This document shows positions 35,237-44,393 of a stretch of 64,000 bases of DNA, one piece after another (the first letter of the stretch is position 1; each line of letters starts with the position of its first letter). Origin of the DNA: Streptomyces liliiviolaceus (GTDB lineage: Bacteria; Actinomycetota; Actinomycetes; Streptomycetales; Streptomycetaceae). The DNA is taken from the NCBI RefSeq assembly GCF_018070025.1, contig NZ_JAGPYQ010000001.1, positions 2,232,001 to 2,296,000 of the forward strand, read 5' to 3'. Below the pieces are notes generated by a model. The model was not told where the DNA came from. It was given only the letters and a program-made list of their open reading frames with translations, and made no database searches. The position numbers were made by a program, and so were the translations under genes.

Positions 35237-36673
35237 ATGCGTACCGCTTACAGCGTGGAGACGGTCCGGGCCGCCGAGCAGGAGCTGATGGCGCGGCTGC
35301 CGGACGGGGCACTGATGCAGCGCGCCGTGGCCGGGCTCACCGCCGCGTGTGCCGAGTTGCTCGGGCGGGTCTACGGCCGCCGCGTCGTGCTGCTCGTCGG
35401 CAGCGGGGACAACGGGGGCGACGCCCTGTACGCCGGTGCCCGCCTCGCCAGGCGCGGCGCCGGCGTCGTCGCCGTCCTGCTCACCCCCGACCGCACCCAC
35501 CCCGGCGGCCTCGCCGCCCTGCGCCGCGCCGGCGGCCGGGTGGTCGAAGGGGCCGAGGCCGCGGAGGAACCGCTCCGGCGCGCCGATCTCGTCGTCGACG
35601 GCATCGTCGGGATCGGCGGCAAGGGCGGGCTCCGCCCCGACGCCGCCCCGCTCCTCGACGTACTGGGCGAGATCCGCGCCGCCGTCGTCGCCGTCGACCT
35701 GCCCAGCGGCGTCGAGGCCGACACCGGCGAGGTCCGCGGAGCCGCCGTACGCGCCGATCTGACCGTCACCTTCGGGACGCACAAGCCGGGGCTGCTCGTG
35801 GACCCGGCGAGGGAGTACGCCGGGTCCGTACGGCTCGTCGACATCGGCCTCGCGCTCCCCGGCGAGGCCGAACTCCAGGCGCTCCAGCACGCCGACGTCG
35901 CCGCGCTGCTGCCCGTACCCGGCGCCGAGAGCGACAAGTACCGGCGAGGCGTCGTGGGCATCGCCGCCGGGTCCTCCCGCTATCCGGGCGCGGCCGTGCT
36001 CGCCGTCTCCGGCGCCCTGCGCGGCGGCGCCGGAGCCGTACGGTACGTCGGGCCCGCGGGCGACGCGGTCATCGCACGGTTCCCCGAGACGCTCGTGTCC
36101 ACCGGTTCGCCGGAGCAGGCCGGGCGCGTCCAGGCCTGGGTCGTCGGCCCCGGCGCCGGTGACGACGCCGACGCCGTCGCGGCCGTGCTCAAGGCGGACG
36201 TGCCCGTACTCGTCGACGCCGACGGGCTGCGGCTCGCCGACCGCGACGCCGTACGGGCCCGGCGGGCGCCCACCCTGCTCACCCCGCACGCCGGAGAGGC
36301 CGCCGCACTGCTCGGCGTCCCGCGCGAGGAGGTCGAGAGCGCCCGGCTGGCGTCCGTACGGAAACTCGCCGAGCGGTACGGAGCCACCGTCCTGCTGAAG
36401 GGGTCCACCACCCTCGTCGCCTCCCCGGGCGGCGGAGCCGTGCGCGTGAACTCCACCGGCACCGGCTGGCTCGCCACCGCGGGCAGCGGCGACGTGCTGT
36501 CCGGGCTGACCGGGTCCCTCCTCGCCGCCGGGCTCGACGCGCGGGACGCCGGCAGCGTGGGCGCGTACCTGCACGGACTGGCCGGGCGACTCGCCGCGGA
36601 CGGCGCACCCGTGGGGGCGCACGACGTCGCCGAGGCGGTACGCGAGGCCTGGCGGGATGTCACGACGGCCTGA
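35237..36673 (+). CDS. nnrD: Bifunctional NAD(P)H-hydrate epimerase / ADP-dependent dehydratase
   Basis: Repairs hydrated NAD(P)H. 478 aa: N-terminal YjeF_N epimerase domain (about 1-205; GSGDNGGDALYAGARLARRG, VVAVDLPSGVEADTG), then a ribokinase-like dehydratase domain (about 220-478) with LLTPHAGEAAALLG, VLLKGSTTLVASPGG and NSTGTGWLATAGSGDVLSG. ATG 35237 with GGGGA upstream. Named NnrD/NnrE fusion by family. Confidence 0.93.
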   Translation: MRTAYSVETVRAAEQELMARLPDGALMQRAVAGLTAACAELLGRVYGRRVVLLVGSGDNGGDALYAGARLARRGAGVVAVLLTPDRTHPGGLAALRRAGGRVVEGAEAAEEPLRRADLVVDGIVGIGGKGGLRPDAAPLLDVLGEIRAAVVAVDLPSGVEADTGEVRGAAVRADLTVTFGTHKPGLLVDPAREYAGSVRLVDIGLALPGEAELQALQHADVAALLPVPGAESDKYRRGVVGIAAGSSRYPGAAVLAVSGALRGGAGAVRYVGPAGDAVIARFPETLVSTGSPEQAGRVQAWVVGPGAGDDADAVAAVLKADVPVLVDADGLRLADRDAVRARRAPTLLTPHAGEAAALLGVPREEVESARLASVRKLAERYGATVLLKGSTTLVASPGGGAVRVNSTGTGWLATAGSGDVLSGLTGSLLAAGLDARDAGSVGAYLHGLAGRLAADGAPVGAHDVAEAVREAWRDVTTA

Positions 36674-36804
36674 CGCCATGAACTGAGCGGGGCGCACGTG
36701 GGCGCACGCAGACGCACGCCGGTGCACGCGGGCGTGCGCCACAACGGGCGACCCTGCCGCGCGGCTGACCGCGCCCCGGCACCCTCCCGGGTTTCGCTGA
36801 GCAC

Positions 36805-37761
36805 ATGGCCCGTATCCGCAGGAGAACCGCCGCCGCGCAGCCCACCGCCCTCGTCGCCCTCGCCACCCTCTTCGCCGTGCTGTCCGGGCCGGGGGCCACC
36901 GCCGCCACAGCCCCGCCCCCGCCCGCGCCCGGCGCGCCCCGCACTCCCAGCGCGCCCCGCGCCCCCGCACCGCAGAGCGAACTCGTCCCCGGCGTGCACC
37001 CGGGCCCGTACCAGCCCTGGCAGGTGGACACCCCCGACCAGGTGCTCGCCCCGCAGGTCTACACCCCCTCCGCCGCGGAGGACGCCGTCGAGCCGCCGCG
37101 CGCCGCCGAGGGGAGCGACGCGCTGATCGAGTACGTACCGCTGAGCGAGGCCGTCGCGCGGGAGGCCGGGGTGACGGCGTGCAGCCGGCGGACCGGGCCC
37201 CACCAGCGGCAGGTCGAACGGTGGCTGCGGCTCAAGGAGGACGGGAAGCAGTCGGCGGCGGACTGCCGGGCCGTGCGGGCCTTCCAGAGCAAGCAGGGCA
37301 TCCGGCCCGACAGCGGTTTCGCCGGGCCCGTGACCTGGGGCCGGATGCGGCTCCTGTCCGCCGCGAAGGCGCCGAACGCGGCCGGGAGATGCCCCGTACG
37401 GGCCGGTCGCGTCGCCTGTGTCGACCTCCGTCGGCAACTGGTCTGGGTGCAGAAGGGGAAGCGGGTGGTGTTCGGGCCCGTGCCGGTCCGTACCGGCAAG
37501 GCCGGATACCGGACCAGGACCGGCTGGTTCAAGGTCTACTGGAAGCACAAGAACCACTGGTCGACGCTGTACAACACCCCCATGCCGTACAGCCAGTTCT
37601 TCAGCGGCGGCCAGGCCTTCCACGCCATCTACGGCAGCGTGTACAGCCCGCCCGGATCGCGGGGCTGCGTCAACATGCGGCTCGCCGACGCCCGCACCCT
37701 GTGGAGCAGGCTCTCCACGGGCGACCGCGTGTACGTGTGGGGCCGCAAGCCCGGCACCTGA
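36805..37761 (+). CDS. Secreted L,D-transpeptidase (YkuD) with peptidoglycan-binding domain
   Basis: Forms 3-3 cross-links or anchors proteins in peptidoglycan. 318 aa. Arg-rich start and hydrophobic signal (TALVALATLFAVLSGPGATA), Pro-rich linker to about 60, peptidoglycan-binding-type repeat near 125-185 (HQRQVERWLRLKEDGKQ, FQSKQGIRPDSGFAG), then YkuD domain with catalytic HAIYGSVYSPPGSRGCVNMR. The Cys-containing active site is intact. It is next to alr. Confidence 0.9.
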   Translation: MARIRRRTAAAQPTALVALATLFAVLSGPGATAATAPPPPAPGAPRTPSAPRAPAPQSELVPGVHPGPYQPWQVDTPDQVLAPQVYTPSAAEDAVEPPRAAEGSDALIEYVPLSEAVAREAGVTACSRRTGPHQRQVERWLRLKEDGKQSAADCRAVRAFQSKQGIRPDSGFAGPVTWGRMRLLSAAKAPNAAGRCPVRAGRVACVDLRRQLVWVQKGKRVVFGPVPVRTGKAGYRTRTGWFKVYWKHKNHWSTLYNTPMPYSQFFSGGQAFHAIYGSVYSPPGSRGCVNMRLADARTLWSRLSTGDRVYVWGRKPGT

Positions 37762-37866
37762 GACCGGCACACGGGAAGCGGTGGCCGGGACCCGGTACCC
37801 GGGACGAGGCAGTCGGGACCCGGCACCCGAGAGTGGTGTCGGACCCCTCTGAGACACTGGTCGGCG

Positions 37867-39006
37867 ATGACTGAGACAGCACCCGCGCGTGCCCGCGCCG
37901 AGATCGACCTGGCCGCCCTGCGGGCCAATGTGCGGACCCTGCGCGCCCAGGCGCCGGCCGCCGCCCTCATGGCGGTGGTCAAGTCCGACGCGTACGGACA
38001 CGGGGCCGTGCCGTGCGCCCGCGCGGCCCTGGACGCCGGAGCGACCTGGCTGGGCACGGCCACCCCGAAGGAAGCCCTCGCCCTGCGCGCGGCCGGGCTC
38101 CAGGGGCGGATCATGTGCTGGCTGTGGACGCCGGGCGGGCCCTGGCGGGAGGCCGTCGAGGCCGACCTGGACCTGGGGATCAGCGGGTTGTGGGCCCTGC
38201 GCGAGGCCGCGGAGGCCGCGCGGGCCGCGGGCCGTACCGCCCGCGTACAGCTCAAGGCCGACACCGGTCTCGGGCGCAACGGCTGCCAGCCCGCCGACTG
38301 GGCCGAACTGGTCGCCGAGGCGCGGCGGGCCGAGACCGAGGGACTGGTCACCGTCACCGGCCTGTGGTCGCACTTCGCCTGCGCCGACGAACCGGGGCAC
38401 CCCTCCATCCAGGCCCAGCTCACCCTCTTCCGCGAGATGCTGGCCCAGGCGGAGGGAGCCGGGCTGCGCCCGGAGGTGCGGCACATCGCCAACTCGCCCG
38501 CCACGCTCACGCTTCCCGAGTCCCACTTCGATCTCGTACGGACCGGGATCGCCACGTACGGCATCTCGCCCAGCCCCGAACTGGGCACCTCCGGCGACCT
38601 CGGGCTGCGGCCCGTGATGACGCTCTGGGCCTCGCTCGCGCTGGTGAAGCACGTGCCCGCGGGCCACGGCGTCAGTTACGGACACCACTACGTCACCGCA
38701 GGCGACACGACCCTCGGCCTCGTGCCCGTCGGGTACGCGGACGGCATCCCGCGGCACGCCTCCGGCACCGGGCCCGTCCTGGTGGGGGGCAAGTGGCGGA
38801 CGGTCGCGGGACGGGTCGCGATGGACCAGTTCGCGGTCGACCTCGGCGGCGACGAGCCGCCGGTCGGCGAGCGGGCCGTCCTCTTCGGGCCCGGCGACCA
38901 CGGCGAGCCGACCGCCGAGGACTGGGCCCGCGCCGCGGGCACGATCGCGTACGAGATCGTCACCCGCATCGGAACCCGCGTACCGCGCGTCTACGTGAAC
39001 GAGTAA
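37867..39006 (+). CDS. alr: Alanine racemase
   Basis: PLP enzyme supplying D-alanine for peptidoglycan. K39 in MAVVKSDAYGHG binds PLP; Y271 in GHGVSYGHHY is the second catalytic base; GLGRNGC, HFACADEPGH and VAMDQFAVDLG are typical. 379 aa. ATG start. Its neighbours are the L,D-transpeptidase and, 95 nt downstream, an alpha/beta hydrolase. Confidence 0.96.
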   Translation: MTETAPARARAEIDLAALRANVRTLRAQAPAAALMAVVKSDAYGHGAVPCARAALDAGATWLGTATPKEALALRAAGLQGRIMCWLWTPGGPWREAVEADLDLGISGLWALREAAEAARAAGRTARVQLKADTGLGRNGCQPADWAELVAEARRAETEGLVTVTGLWSHFACADEPGHPSIQAQLTLFREMLAQAEGAGLRPEVRHIANSPATLTLPESHFDLVRTGIATYGISPSPELGTSGDLGLRPVMTLWASLALVKHVPAGHGVSYGHHYVTAGDTTLGLVPVGYADGIPRHASGTGPVLVGGKWRTVAGRVAMDQFAVDLGGDEPPVGERAVLFGPGDHGEPTAEDWARAAGTIAYEIVTRIGTRVPRVYVNE

Positions 39007-39100
39007 CGAGCGGGGTATCCGCATGAGTGCGCCCATGAGTGCGGAGCACGGCACTGCACGGCACCCGTAAGAAGACGAGGACGAGGAAGAGGAGCGGTTC

Positions 39101-40351
39101 GTGAGCGAGAGCAGCGCGGAGGCAGCGGTGGAAGCGGCCACGGCCGCGGCCTCGGCACTCTCCGCGACGGGGCCCGCGAACTGGCGCAGGGCAGGCATCG
39201 CCGGCGCCGCGATAGGCGTGGTCGCCGCGGGCGCGGCGGCCGGAGTCGCCATAGAGCGGCTCACGGTCGGCCGCGGCATGCGCAGGAAGGCGCGGCTCGC
39301 CCTCGACTCGACCGGTCCGTACGGGGCGCTGCGCGGCACACCGGGCAAGGCCGCCGCGGACGACGGCACCGAGCTGTACTACGAGGTCGACGAGGTGGGC
39401 ACCGACACCGCGCTGGCCCCGCGCCGCCGCCGGCTCTTCGGCCGCAAGGCGCCCGCCCCGGTCACCGTCGTCTTCAGCCACGGCTACTGCCTCAGCCAGG
39501 ACTCCTGGCACTTCCAGCGGGCCGCGCTGCGCGGGGTCGTCCGGACCGTCCACTGGGACCAGCGCAGCCACGGCCGCTCCGGGCGGGGCGTGGCCCAGGT
39601 CCGGGACGACGAGCCGGTCACCATCGACCAGCTGGGCCGGGACCTGAAGGCCGTCATCGACGCGGCGGCGCCCGAGGGCCCGCTCGTGCTCGTCGGCCAC
39701 TCGATGGGCGGCATGACGATGATGGCCCTGGCCGACCAGTACCCCGGCCTGATCCGCGACCGCGTCGTCGGCGTGGCGCTCGTCGGTACGTCGTCCGGGC
39801 GGCTCGGCGAGGTCAACTTCGGGCTGCCCGTCGCGGGCGTCAACGCGGTGCGGCGGATCCTGCCCGGAGTGCTGAAGGCGCTCGGGCAGCGGGCCGAACT
39901 GGTGGAGCGTGGACGGCGGGCCACCGCGGATCTGTTCGCGGGGATCATCAAGCGGTACTCGTTCGCGTCCCGTGACGTCGACCCGGCGGTCGCGCGGTTC
40001 GCGGAGCGGCTGATCGAGGCCACGCCCATCGACGTGGTCGCCGAGTTCTACCCGGCCTTCACCGACCACGACAAGACCGAGGCACTCGCGTACTTCGCCG
40101 AACTGCCCGTGCTCGTACTGGCCGGGGTCAAGGACCTCGTGACGCCGAGCGAGCACAGCGAGTCCATCGCCGACCTGTTGCCGGACGCCGAGCTGGTGCT
40201 CGTGCCGGACGCCGGACACCTCGTGATGCTGGAGCATCCGGAGGTCGTCATAGACCGGCTCGCCGACCTGCTCACCCGCGTCGGCGCCGTGCCCGCAGGG
40301 GCTACCGTTGGTGGCTATGGAAGCACCAGCAGCACCGCGCAACCCGGCTGA
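39101..40351 (+). CDS. Alpha/beta hydrolase with N-terminal membrane segment
   Basis: 416 aa. N-terminal hydrophobic stretch (IAGAAIGVVAAGAAAGVAIE, near 34-53) could anchor it in the membrane. The hydrolase core has the oxyanion HGYCLSQDSW, nucleophile elbow GHSMGG (Ser in the Ser-His-Asp triad), and VPDAGHLVMLEHPE with the catalytic His. GTG start with AGAGGAGCGG upstream. It overlaps tsaE by 35 bp. This order (alr, hydrolase, tsaE) is common in streptomycetes; the substrate is unknown. Confidence 0.88.
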   Translation: MSESSAEAAVEAATAAASALSATGPANWRRAGIAGAAIGVVAAGAAAGVAIERLTVGRGMRRKARLALDSTGPYGALRGTPGKAAADDGTELYYEVDEVGTDTALAPRRRRLFGRKAPAPVTVVFSHGYCLSQDSWHFQRAALRGVVRTVHWDQRSHGRSGRGVAQVRDDEPVTIDQLGRDLKAVIDAAAPEGPLVLVGHSMGGMTMMALADQYPGLIRDRVVGVALVGTSSGRLGEVNFGLPVAGVNAVRRILPGVLKALGQRAELVERGRRATADLFAGIIKRYSFASRDVDPAVARFAERLIEATPIDVVAEFYPAFTDHDKTEALAYFAELPVLVLAGVKDLVTPSEHSESIADLLPDAELVLVPDAGHLVMLEHPEVVIDRLADLLTRVGAVPAGATVGGYGSTSSTAQPG

Positions 40352-40844
40352 CCCCGGTGGCGTGACCGCGGAGATCGTCGTCAACTCGCCCGAGCAGATG
40401 AAGGAGTTGGGCCGCAGACTCGCCAAGCTCCTGCGGGCCGGCGATCTCGTGATGCTCACCGGCGAACTGGGCGCGGGCAAGACCACGCTGACCCGCGGGC
40501 TCGGGGAAGGGCTCGGGGTCCGGGGCGCGGTCACCTCGCCGACGTTCGTGATCGCCCGGGTGCACCCCTCGCTCGCCGGCGGGCCGCCGCTCGTCCACGT
40601 CGACGCGTACCGCCTGGGCGGCGGGCTCGACGAGATGGAGGACCTCGACCTCGACGTGTCGCTGTCCGACTCCGTGATCGTCGTGGAGTGGGGCGAGGGG
40701 AAGGTCGAGGAGCTGACGGACGACCGGCTGCAACTGCTGATCCACCGGGCCGTCGGGGACACGACGGACGAGGTGCGGCATGTCGCCGTGACCGGGGTGG
40801 GGGAGCGGTGGGGGTCGGTCGATCTGGGTGTGCTCTCCGCCTGA
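40317..40844 (+). CDS. tsaE: tRNA threonylcarbamoyladenosine biosynthesis ATPase
   Basis: ATPase component of the t6A modification complex with TsaB and TsaD. P-loop GELGAGKTTLTRGLGEGLG; SPTFVIARVHPS; HVDAYRLGG; VEWGEG, all typical. I chose ATG 40317 (175 aa); TTG 40308 and GTG 40311 are in frame. The 5' end overlaps the hydrolase gene. Confidence 0.93.
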   Translation: MEAPAAPRNPADPGGVTAEIVVNSPEQMKELGRRLAKLLRAGDLVMLTGELGAGKTTLTRGLGEGLGVRGAVTSPTFVIARVHPSLAGGPPLVHVDAYRLGGGLDEMEDLDLDVSLSDSVIVVEWGEGKVEELTDDRLQLLIHRAVGDTTDEVRHVAVTGVGERWGSVDLGVLSA

Positions 40845-40966
40845 GGCGCTGACGCTCCGGGGCCCTGGGGCGGGGGTCGGTTTGTACGTTCGCCCCAACA
40901 TTCCGACAGGGCGTCGGGAAGATGTTGCGGCGGGGGGCTTCGGCGTGTTCACATGGGCGGAGGAGT

Positions 40967-40986
40967 TGGTTAGGTCTACCTAACCA
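40967..40986. promoter_or_regulatory. Perfect 20-bp palindrome, candidate operator
   Basis: TGGTTAGGT-CT-ACCTAACCA: arms of 9 bp are perfect inverted repeats with a 2-bp spacer. It shares TTAGGT and ACCTAA with DtxR-family iron boxes, but the 19-bp iron-box consensus has a longer centre, so identity is uncertain. It lies 33 nt before the 64-codon ORF at 41019. Confidence 0.55.
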
Positions 40987-41018
40987 CGTCTGCTGCCGGA
41001 GCTCTTCAGGAGGCCGCG

Positions 41019-41213
41019 ATGTCTGCGTCTGCGTCGGAACGTGTTCCTTCCGGGGGCGGTGGGGGCTCGGTGTCGGTGGGGGAGTTGTTGGCGGTGGGTG
41101 GGTTTGTGCGGGCTGTGTCCGTGCCGCCGCCACCGCCGCCTGCGGCGGGCTCTGTGTCTGGGCCTGTGCCGGTGCCTGCGGTGGCTGGGCGGGATGGGTG
41201 GCGGGCGGCCTAG
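41019..41213 (+). CDS. Possible 64-aa protein, unknown function
   Basis: ATG preceded by a strong TCAGGAGGCCGCG ribosome binding site. The product is Gly/Ser/Val/Pro-rich: SGGGGGSVSVGELL, then SVPPPPPPAAG. No domain is recognised. Third-position GC is lower than in neighbouring genes, so it may be young or non-coding. The palindrome at 40967 is just upstream, suggesting regulated expression if real. Confidence 0.4.
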   Translation: MSASASERVPSGGGGGSVSVGELLAVGGFVRAVSVPPPPPPAAGSVSGPVPVPAVAGRDGWRAA

Positions 41214-41234
41214 GGTCGTTCGCGGGTGCGGGTC

Positions 41235-41368
41235 GGTGGGGGCTGGTCGCGCAGTTCCCCGCGCCCCTGAAGGGGCTGCGCCCCTCCAAAGGCAAAGATT
41301 GCGCCGTTCCCCGCGCCCCTTGGGGGCTGCGCCCCCGAAAAGACTGCGCCGTTCCCCGCGCCCCTGTC
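41235..41368. repeat. Intergenic repeat cluster, 3 cores
   Basis: Cores at 41255, 41307 and 41352, head GTGGGGGCTGGTCGCGCAG, with AAGGGGCTGCGCCCCT-type hairpins between copies. It is placed between the 64-codon ORF and the convergent gene at 41412. The gap 40845-41411 holds only the palindrome, this ORF and the repeats. Confidence 0.9.
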
Positions 41369-41411
41369 TGGGCTTGGGCGGGTGGGTGGGTATGCGGGTG
41401 GGTTGAGTCGG

Positions 41412-41966
41412 TTACTTGATTACCGTGACCCTCGTGCCGATCGTGGCGAAGTCCCACATCGCCGCGCCGGCGCCCCGTGGCTCGCGGATCGCGCCCAGTT
41501 TTCGTGCGGGGTCGGGGGGTGTCACCGAGCCGTCCACCGCCGCGCTGAAGCCGATCGCGATGCCGTCCAGGCTGGCGAAGCGGACCACGTGTTCGACGGC
41601 CACACCGTCGGAGCCGACGATCGTCCCGGAGCGTGACGTGACGACGTACCGGGCGGGCAGCGGATCGACCGTACCGGGGCTGACCCGGAACGTGAGCCTG
41701 ACCTTGTCGCCCTCGTCGACCAGCCACACCCGGTCGTCGTCCAGCGAGTACACGACCCGCTGACCGGTGCCGGAACTGGCGGGCAGGGCCGTCGGGTGGT
41801 TCTTGTCCCGAGGGGCCTTCGACGCCGTGGCCGGCGAGGACTCGGCGGCCCGCGAGGCGGACAGGTCGGCCGGCGCGTACGCCGAAGCCTGGTAGGTGAG
41901 GAAGCCGATCACGGCGAGCGCCACCGCGGTGAGCGCGGCCACGAATCCCGAGCTGCTCCGAATCAC
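41412..41966 (-). CDS. Membrane-anchored protein resembling a YkuD domain without catalytic Cys
   Basis: 184 aa from GTG 41966, where AGAGGTGGG lies 7 nt upstream; GTG 41978 is an alternative. N-terminal membrane anchor (GFVAALTAVALAVIGFLTYQ), Ser/Pro linker, then a domain that I align by eye to L,D-transpeptidases: VYSLDDDRVWLVDEGDKV and at the end REPRGAGAAMWDFATIGTRV. In YkuD enzymes this place carries HGC; here it reads GAIREP, so the catalytic His-Gly-Cys is absent. Probably a non-catalytic, possibly binding, homologue. Confidence 0.7.
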   Translation of the reverse strand: MIRSSSGFVAALTAVALAVIGFLTYQASAYAPADLSASRAAESSPATASKAPRDKNHPTALPASSGTGQRVVYSLDDDRVWLVDEGDKVRLTFRVSPGTVDPLPARYVVTSRSGTIVGSDGVAVEHVVRFASLDGIAIGFSAAVDGSVTPPDPARKLGAIREPRGAGAAMWDFATIGTRVTVIK

Positions 41967-42107
41967 CTGGGTGCCCACCTCTCGTACGATCTCTGATCTT
42001 CGATCTTGTACGGTATTTGTCCGTGTTGTGACGGTGTGACGTTAGCAGCAGCCACCCGCCGGATTGAGGCGGCCGTGCGCCGGGTCCGGGCGCCGTAGGC
42101 TGTTCGC

Positions 42108-42767
42108 GTGCTCTTGCTCGCTCTGGATACCGCCACCCCCGCCGTCACCGCCGCGCTGCACGACGGCACGTCCGTCGTCGCCGCCCACAGCCAGGTGGAC
42201 GCGCGTCGGCACGGGGAACTGCTCCTGCCGGCCGTCGACCGGGTGCTCACCGAGGCCGGGCTGCGGCTCGATGCCGTCACGGGCGTCGTCGTCGGCGTGG
42301 GCCCCGGCCCGTACACCGGGCTCAGAGTCGGTCTGATGACCGCCGACACGTTCGGGCTCGCGCTCGGCGTGCCCGTGTACGGACTGTGCACGCTCGACGG
42401 CCTCGCGTACGCCGCCGGCGGTGAGGCGGGGATCGAGGGACCCTTCGTCGTCGCCACCGACGCCCGCCGCAAAGAGGTCTACTGGGCCCGCTACGCCGAC
42501 TCCCGTACGCGGCTCACCGAACCCGCCGTGGACCGGCCCGGGGAGCTCGACATCGGCGGACTGCCCGCCGTGGGCGCGGGCGCGCTGCTCTACCCCGACA
42601 CCTTCCCGGACGCCCGCGAACCCGAGCACGTGTCGGCGGCCTCGCTCGCCTCCCTGGCAGCCGAGCGGCTGGCGGCCGGCGAGGAGCTGGAAGCGCCCCG
42701 GCCGCTCTATCTGCGCCGGCCCGATGCCCAGGTGCCCAAGAACTACAAGGTGGTCACCCCCAAGTGA
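42108..42767 (+). CDS. tsaB: tRNA threonylcarbamoyladenosine biosynthesis protein TsaB
   Basis: Partner of TsaD in t6A synthesis. 219 aa. N-terminal LLALDTATPAVTAALHDG, HGELLLPAVDRVL, GVGPGPYTGLRVGLMTADTF, the ASKHA-fold motifs. GTG start, GTGA overlap with rimI. Upstream 41979-42107 includes several GATC and GTACG blocks but no clear promoter. Confidence 0.95.
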   Translation: MLLLALDTATPAVTAALHDGTSVVAAHSQVDARRHGELLLPAVDRVLTEAGLRLDAVTGVVVGVGPGPYTGLRVGLMTADTFGLALGVPVYGLCTLDGLAYAAGGEAGIEGPFVVATDARRKEVYWARYADSRTRLTEPAVDRPGELDIGGLPAVGAGALLYPDTFPDAREPEHVSAASLASLAAERLAAGEELEAPRPLYLRRPDAQVPKNYKVVTPK

Positions 42768-43261
42768 CGACCGCGGTGCTGCGTGAGATGCGCTGGTGGG
42801 ACATCGAGCCCGTACTGGAGCTGGAGAAGGACCTCTTCCCCGAGGACGCCTGGTCGCGGGGCATGTTCTGGTCCGACCTGGCCCACGCGCGAGGCCCCGA
42901 GGCGACCCGGCGGTACGTCGTGGCGGAGGACGGCGGGGCGATCGTCGGCTACGGCGGTCTGGCCGCCGCCGGTGACGCCGGCGACGTACAGACCATCGCC
43001 GTCGCCCGCGAGCACTGGGGCACCGGGCTCGGCGCGCTGATCCTGACCGAACTGCTGCGGGCCGCGACCGCCTTCGAGTGCACCGAGGTGCTGCTCGAAT
43101 GCCGGGTCGACAACATCCGCGCCCAGAAGCTCTACGAGCGCTTCGGCTTCGAGGCGATCGGCTTCCGGCGCGGCTACTACCAGCCGGGGAACGTGGACGC
43201 TCTCGTGATGCGCCTCAACGACCCGTCAACTTCCGTACAAGGAACCGAGATCAATGGCTGA
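42764..43261 (+). CDS. rimI: Ribosomal protein S18 alanine N-acetyltransferase family
   Basis: 165-aa GNAT acetyltransferase: acetyl-CoA loop [19 protein letters not shown] and C-terminal [18 protein letters not shown]. In other bacteria RimI acetylates S18, and its gene is commonly clustered with tsaB and tsaD, as here. GTG start overlaps the tsaB stop; its 3' end overlaps tsaD by 8 nt. Confidence 0.92.
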   Translation: MTTAVLREMRWWDIEPVLELEKDLFPEDAWSRGMFWSDLAHARGPEATRRYVVAEDGGAIVGYGGLAAAGDAGDVQTIAVAREHWGTGLGALILTELLRAATAFECTEVLLECRVDNIRAQKLYERFGFEAIGFRRGYYQPGNVDALVMRLNDPSTSVQGTEING

Positions 43262-44393
43262 CGAACCTCTCGTCCTCGGCATCGAGACCTCCTGCGACGA
43301 GACCGGCGTCGGCATCGTCCGCGGTACGACCCTCCTCGCGGACGCGATCGCCTCCAGCGTCGACGAGCACGCGCGCTTCGGCGGCGTCGTGCCCGAGGTC
43401 GCCTCCCGGGCGCACCTGGAGGCGATGGTGCCGACCATCGAGCGGGCGCTGAAGGAGGCCGGGGTCAGCGCGCGCGACCTCGACGGCATCTCCGTCACCG
43501 CCGGGCCCGGACTCGCGGGCGCGCTGCTCGTCGGGGTCTCGGCGGCGAAGGCGTACGCGTACGCGCTGGGGAAGCCGCTGTACGGGGTGAACCATCTGGC
43601 GTCCCACATCTGTGTGGACCAGCTGGAGCACGGGCCGCTGCCCGAGCCGACGATGGCCCTCCTCGTCTCCGGCGGCCACTCCTCGCTGCTGCTGTCCTCG
43701 GACATCACCAGTGACGTACGGCCGATGGGCGCGACGATCGACGACGCGGCGGGCGAGGCGTTCGACAAGATCGCCCGGGTTCTGAATCTCGGGTTCCCGG
43801 GCGGGCCCGTCATCGACCGGTACGCGAAGGAGGGCGACCCGCGTGCCATTGCCTTCCCGCGCGGGCTCACCGGGCCGCGCGACGCCGCGTACGACTTCTC
43901 CTTCTCCGGGCTGAAGACCGCCGTGGCCCGGTGGATCGAGGCGAAGCGGGCGGCCGGCGAGGACGTGCCCGTGCGGGACGTGTCCGCGTCCTTCCAGGAG
44001 GCCGTGGTGGACGTGCTGACCCGCAAGGCCGTACGGGCCTGCCGTGACGAGGGCGTCGACCATCTGATGATCGGTGGCGGCGTCGCGGCCAACTCGCGGC
44101 TGCGGGCGCTCGCGCAGGAGCGGTGCGAGGCCGCGGGGATCACGTTGCGGGTGCCGCGGCCGAAGCTGTGCACGGACAACGGGGCGATGGTCGCTGCGCT
44201 GGGCGCGGAGATGGTGGCTCGGGGGCGGGCCGCCTCCGACTGGGATCTGTCGGCGGACTCGTCGTTGCCCGTGACCGATCCGCATGTTCCGGGGCGTTCC
44301 CATGCGCAGGGGCACGCGGACGGGCACTCACACTCTCACTCACACTCGCACGATCATGTGCATGAGGTCAGCAAGGGCAATCTGTACTCATGA
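43254..44393 (+). CDS. tsaD: tRNA threonylcarbamoyltransferase TsaD with His-rich tail
   Basis: Transfers threonylcarbamoyl to A37 of ANN-decoding tRNAs. 379 aa. Metal site H114 and H118 in [12 protein letters not shown] plus Asp in [13 protein letters not shown] loop [21 protein letters not shown]. The last 30 residues are unusual: ten His within 349-371 ([16 protein letters not shown] block), likely a metal-binding tail. The end overlaps the next gene (ATGA). Confidence 0.96.
   Translation: MADEPLVLGIETSCDETGVGIVRGTTLLADAIASSVDEHARFGGVVPEVASRAHLEAMVPTIERALKEAGVSARDLDGISVTAGPGLAGALLVGVSAAKAYAYALGKPLYGVNHLASHICVDQLEHGPLPEPTMALLVSGGHSSLLLSSDITSDVRPMGATIDDAAGEAFDKIARVLNLGFPGGPVIDRYAKEGDPRAIAFPRGLTGPRDAAYDFSFSGLKTAVARWIEAKRAAGEDVPVRDVSASFQEAVVDVLTRKAVRACRDEGVDHLMIGGGVAANSRLRALAQERCEAAGITLRVPRPKLCTDNGAMVAALGAEMVARGRAASDWDLSADSSLPVTDPHVPGRSHAQGHADGHSHSHSHSHDHVHEVSKGNLYS

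Noticed and set aside
40967..40986. Iron box of DtxR/IdeR type
   Set aside because: The arms match TTAGGT/ACCTAA, but the spacer is 2 bp, not the longer centre of the iron-box consensus, so I kept it only as an unassigned palindrome.
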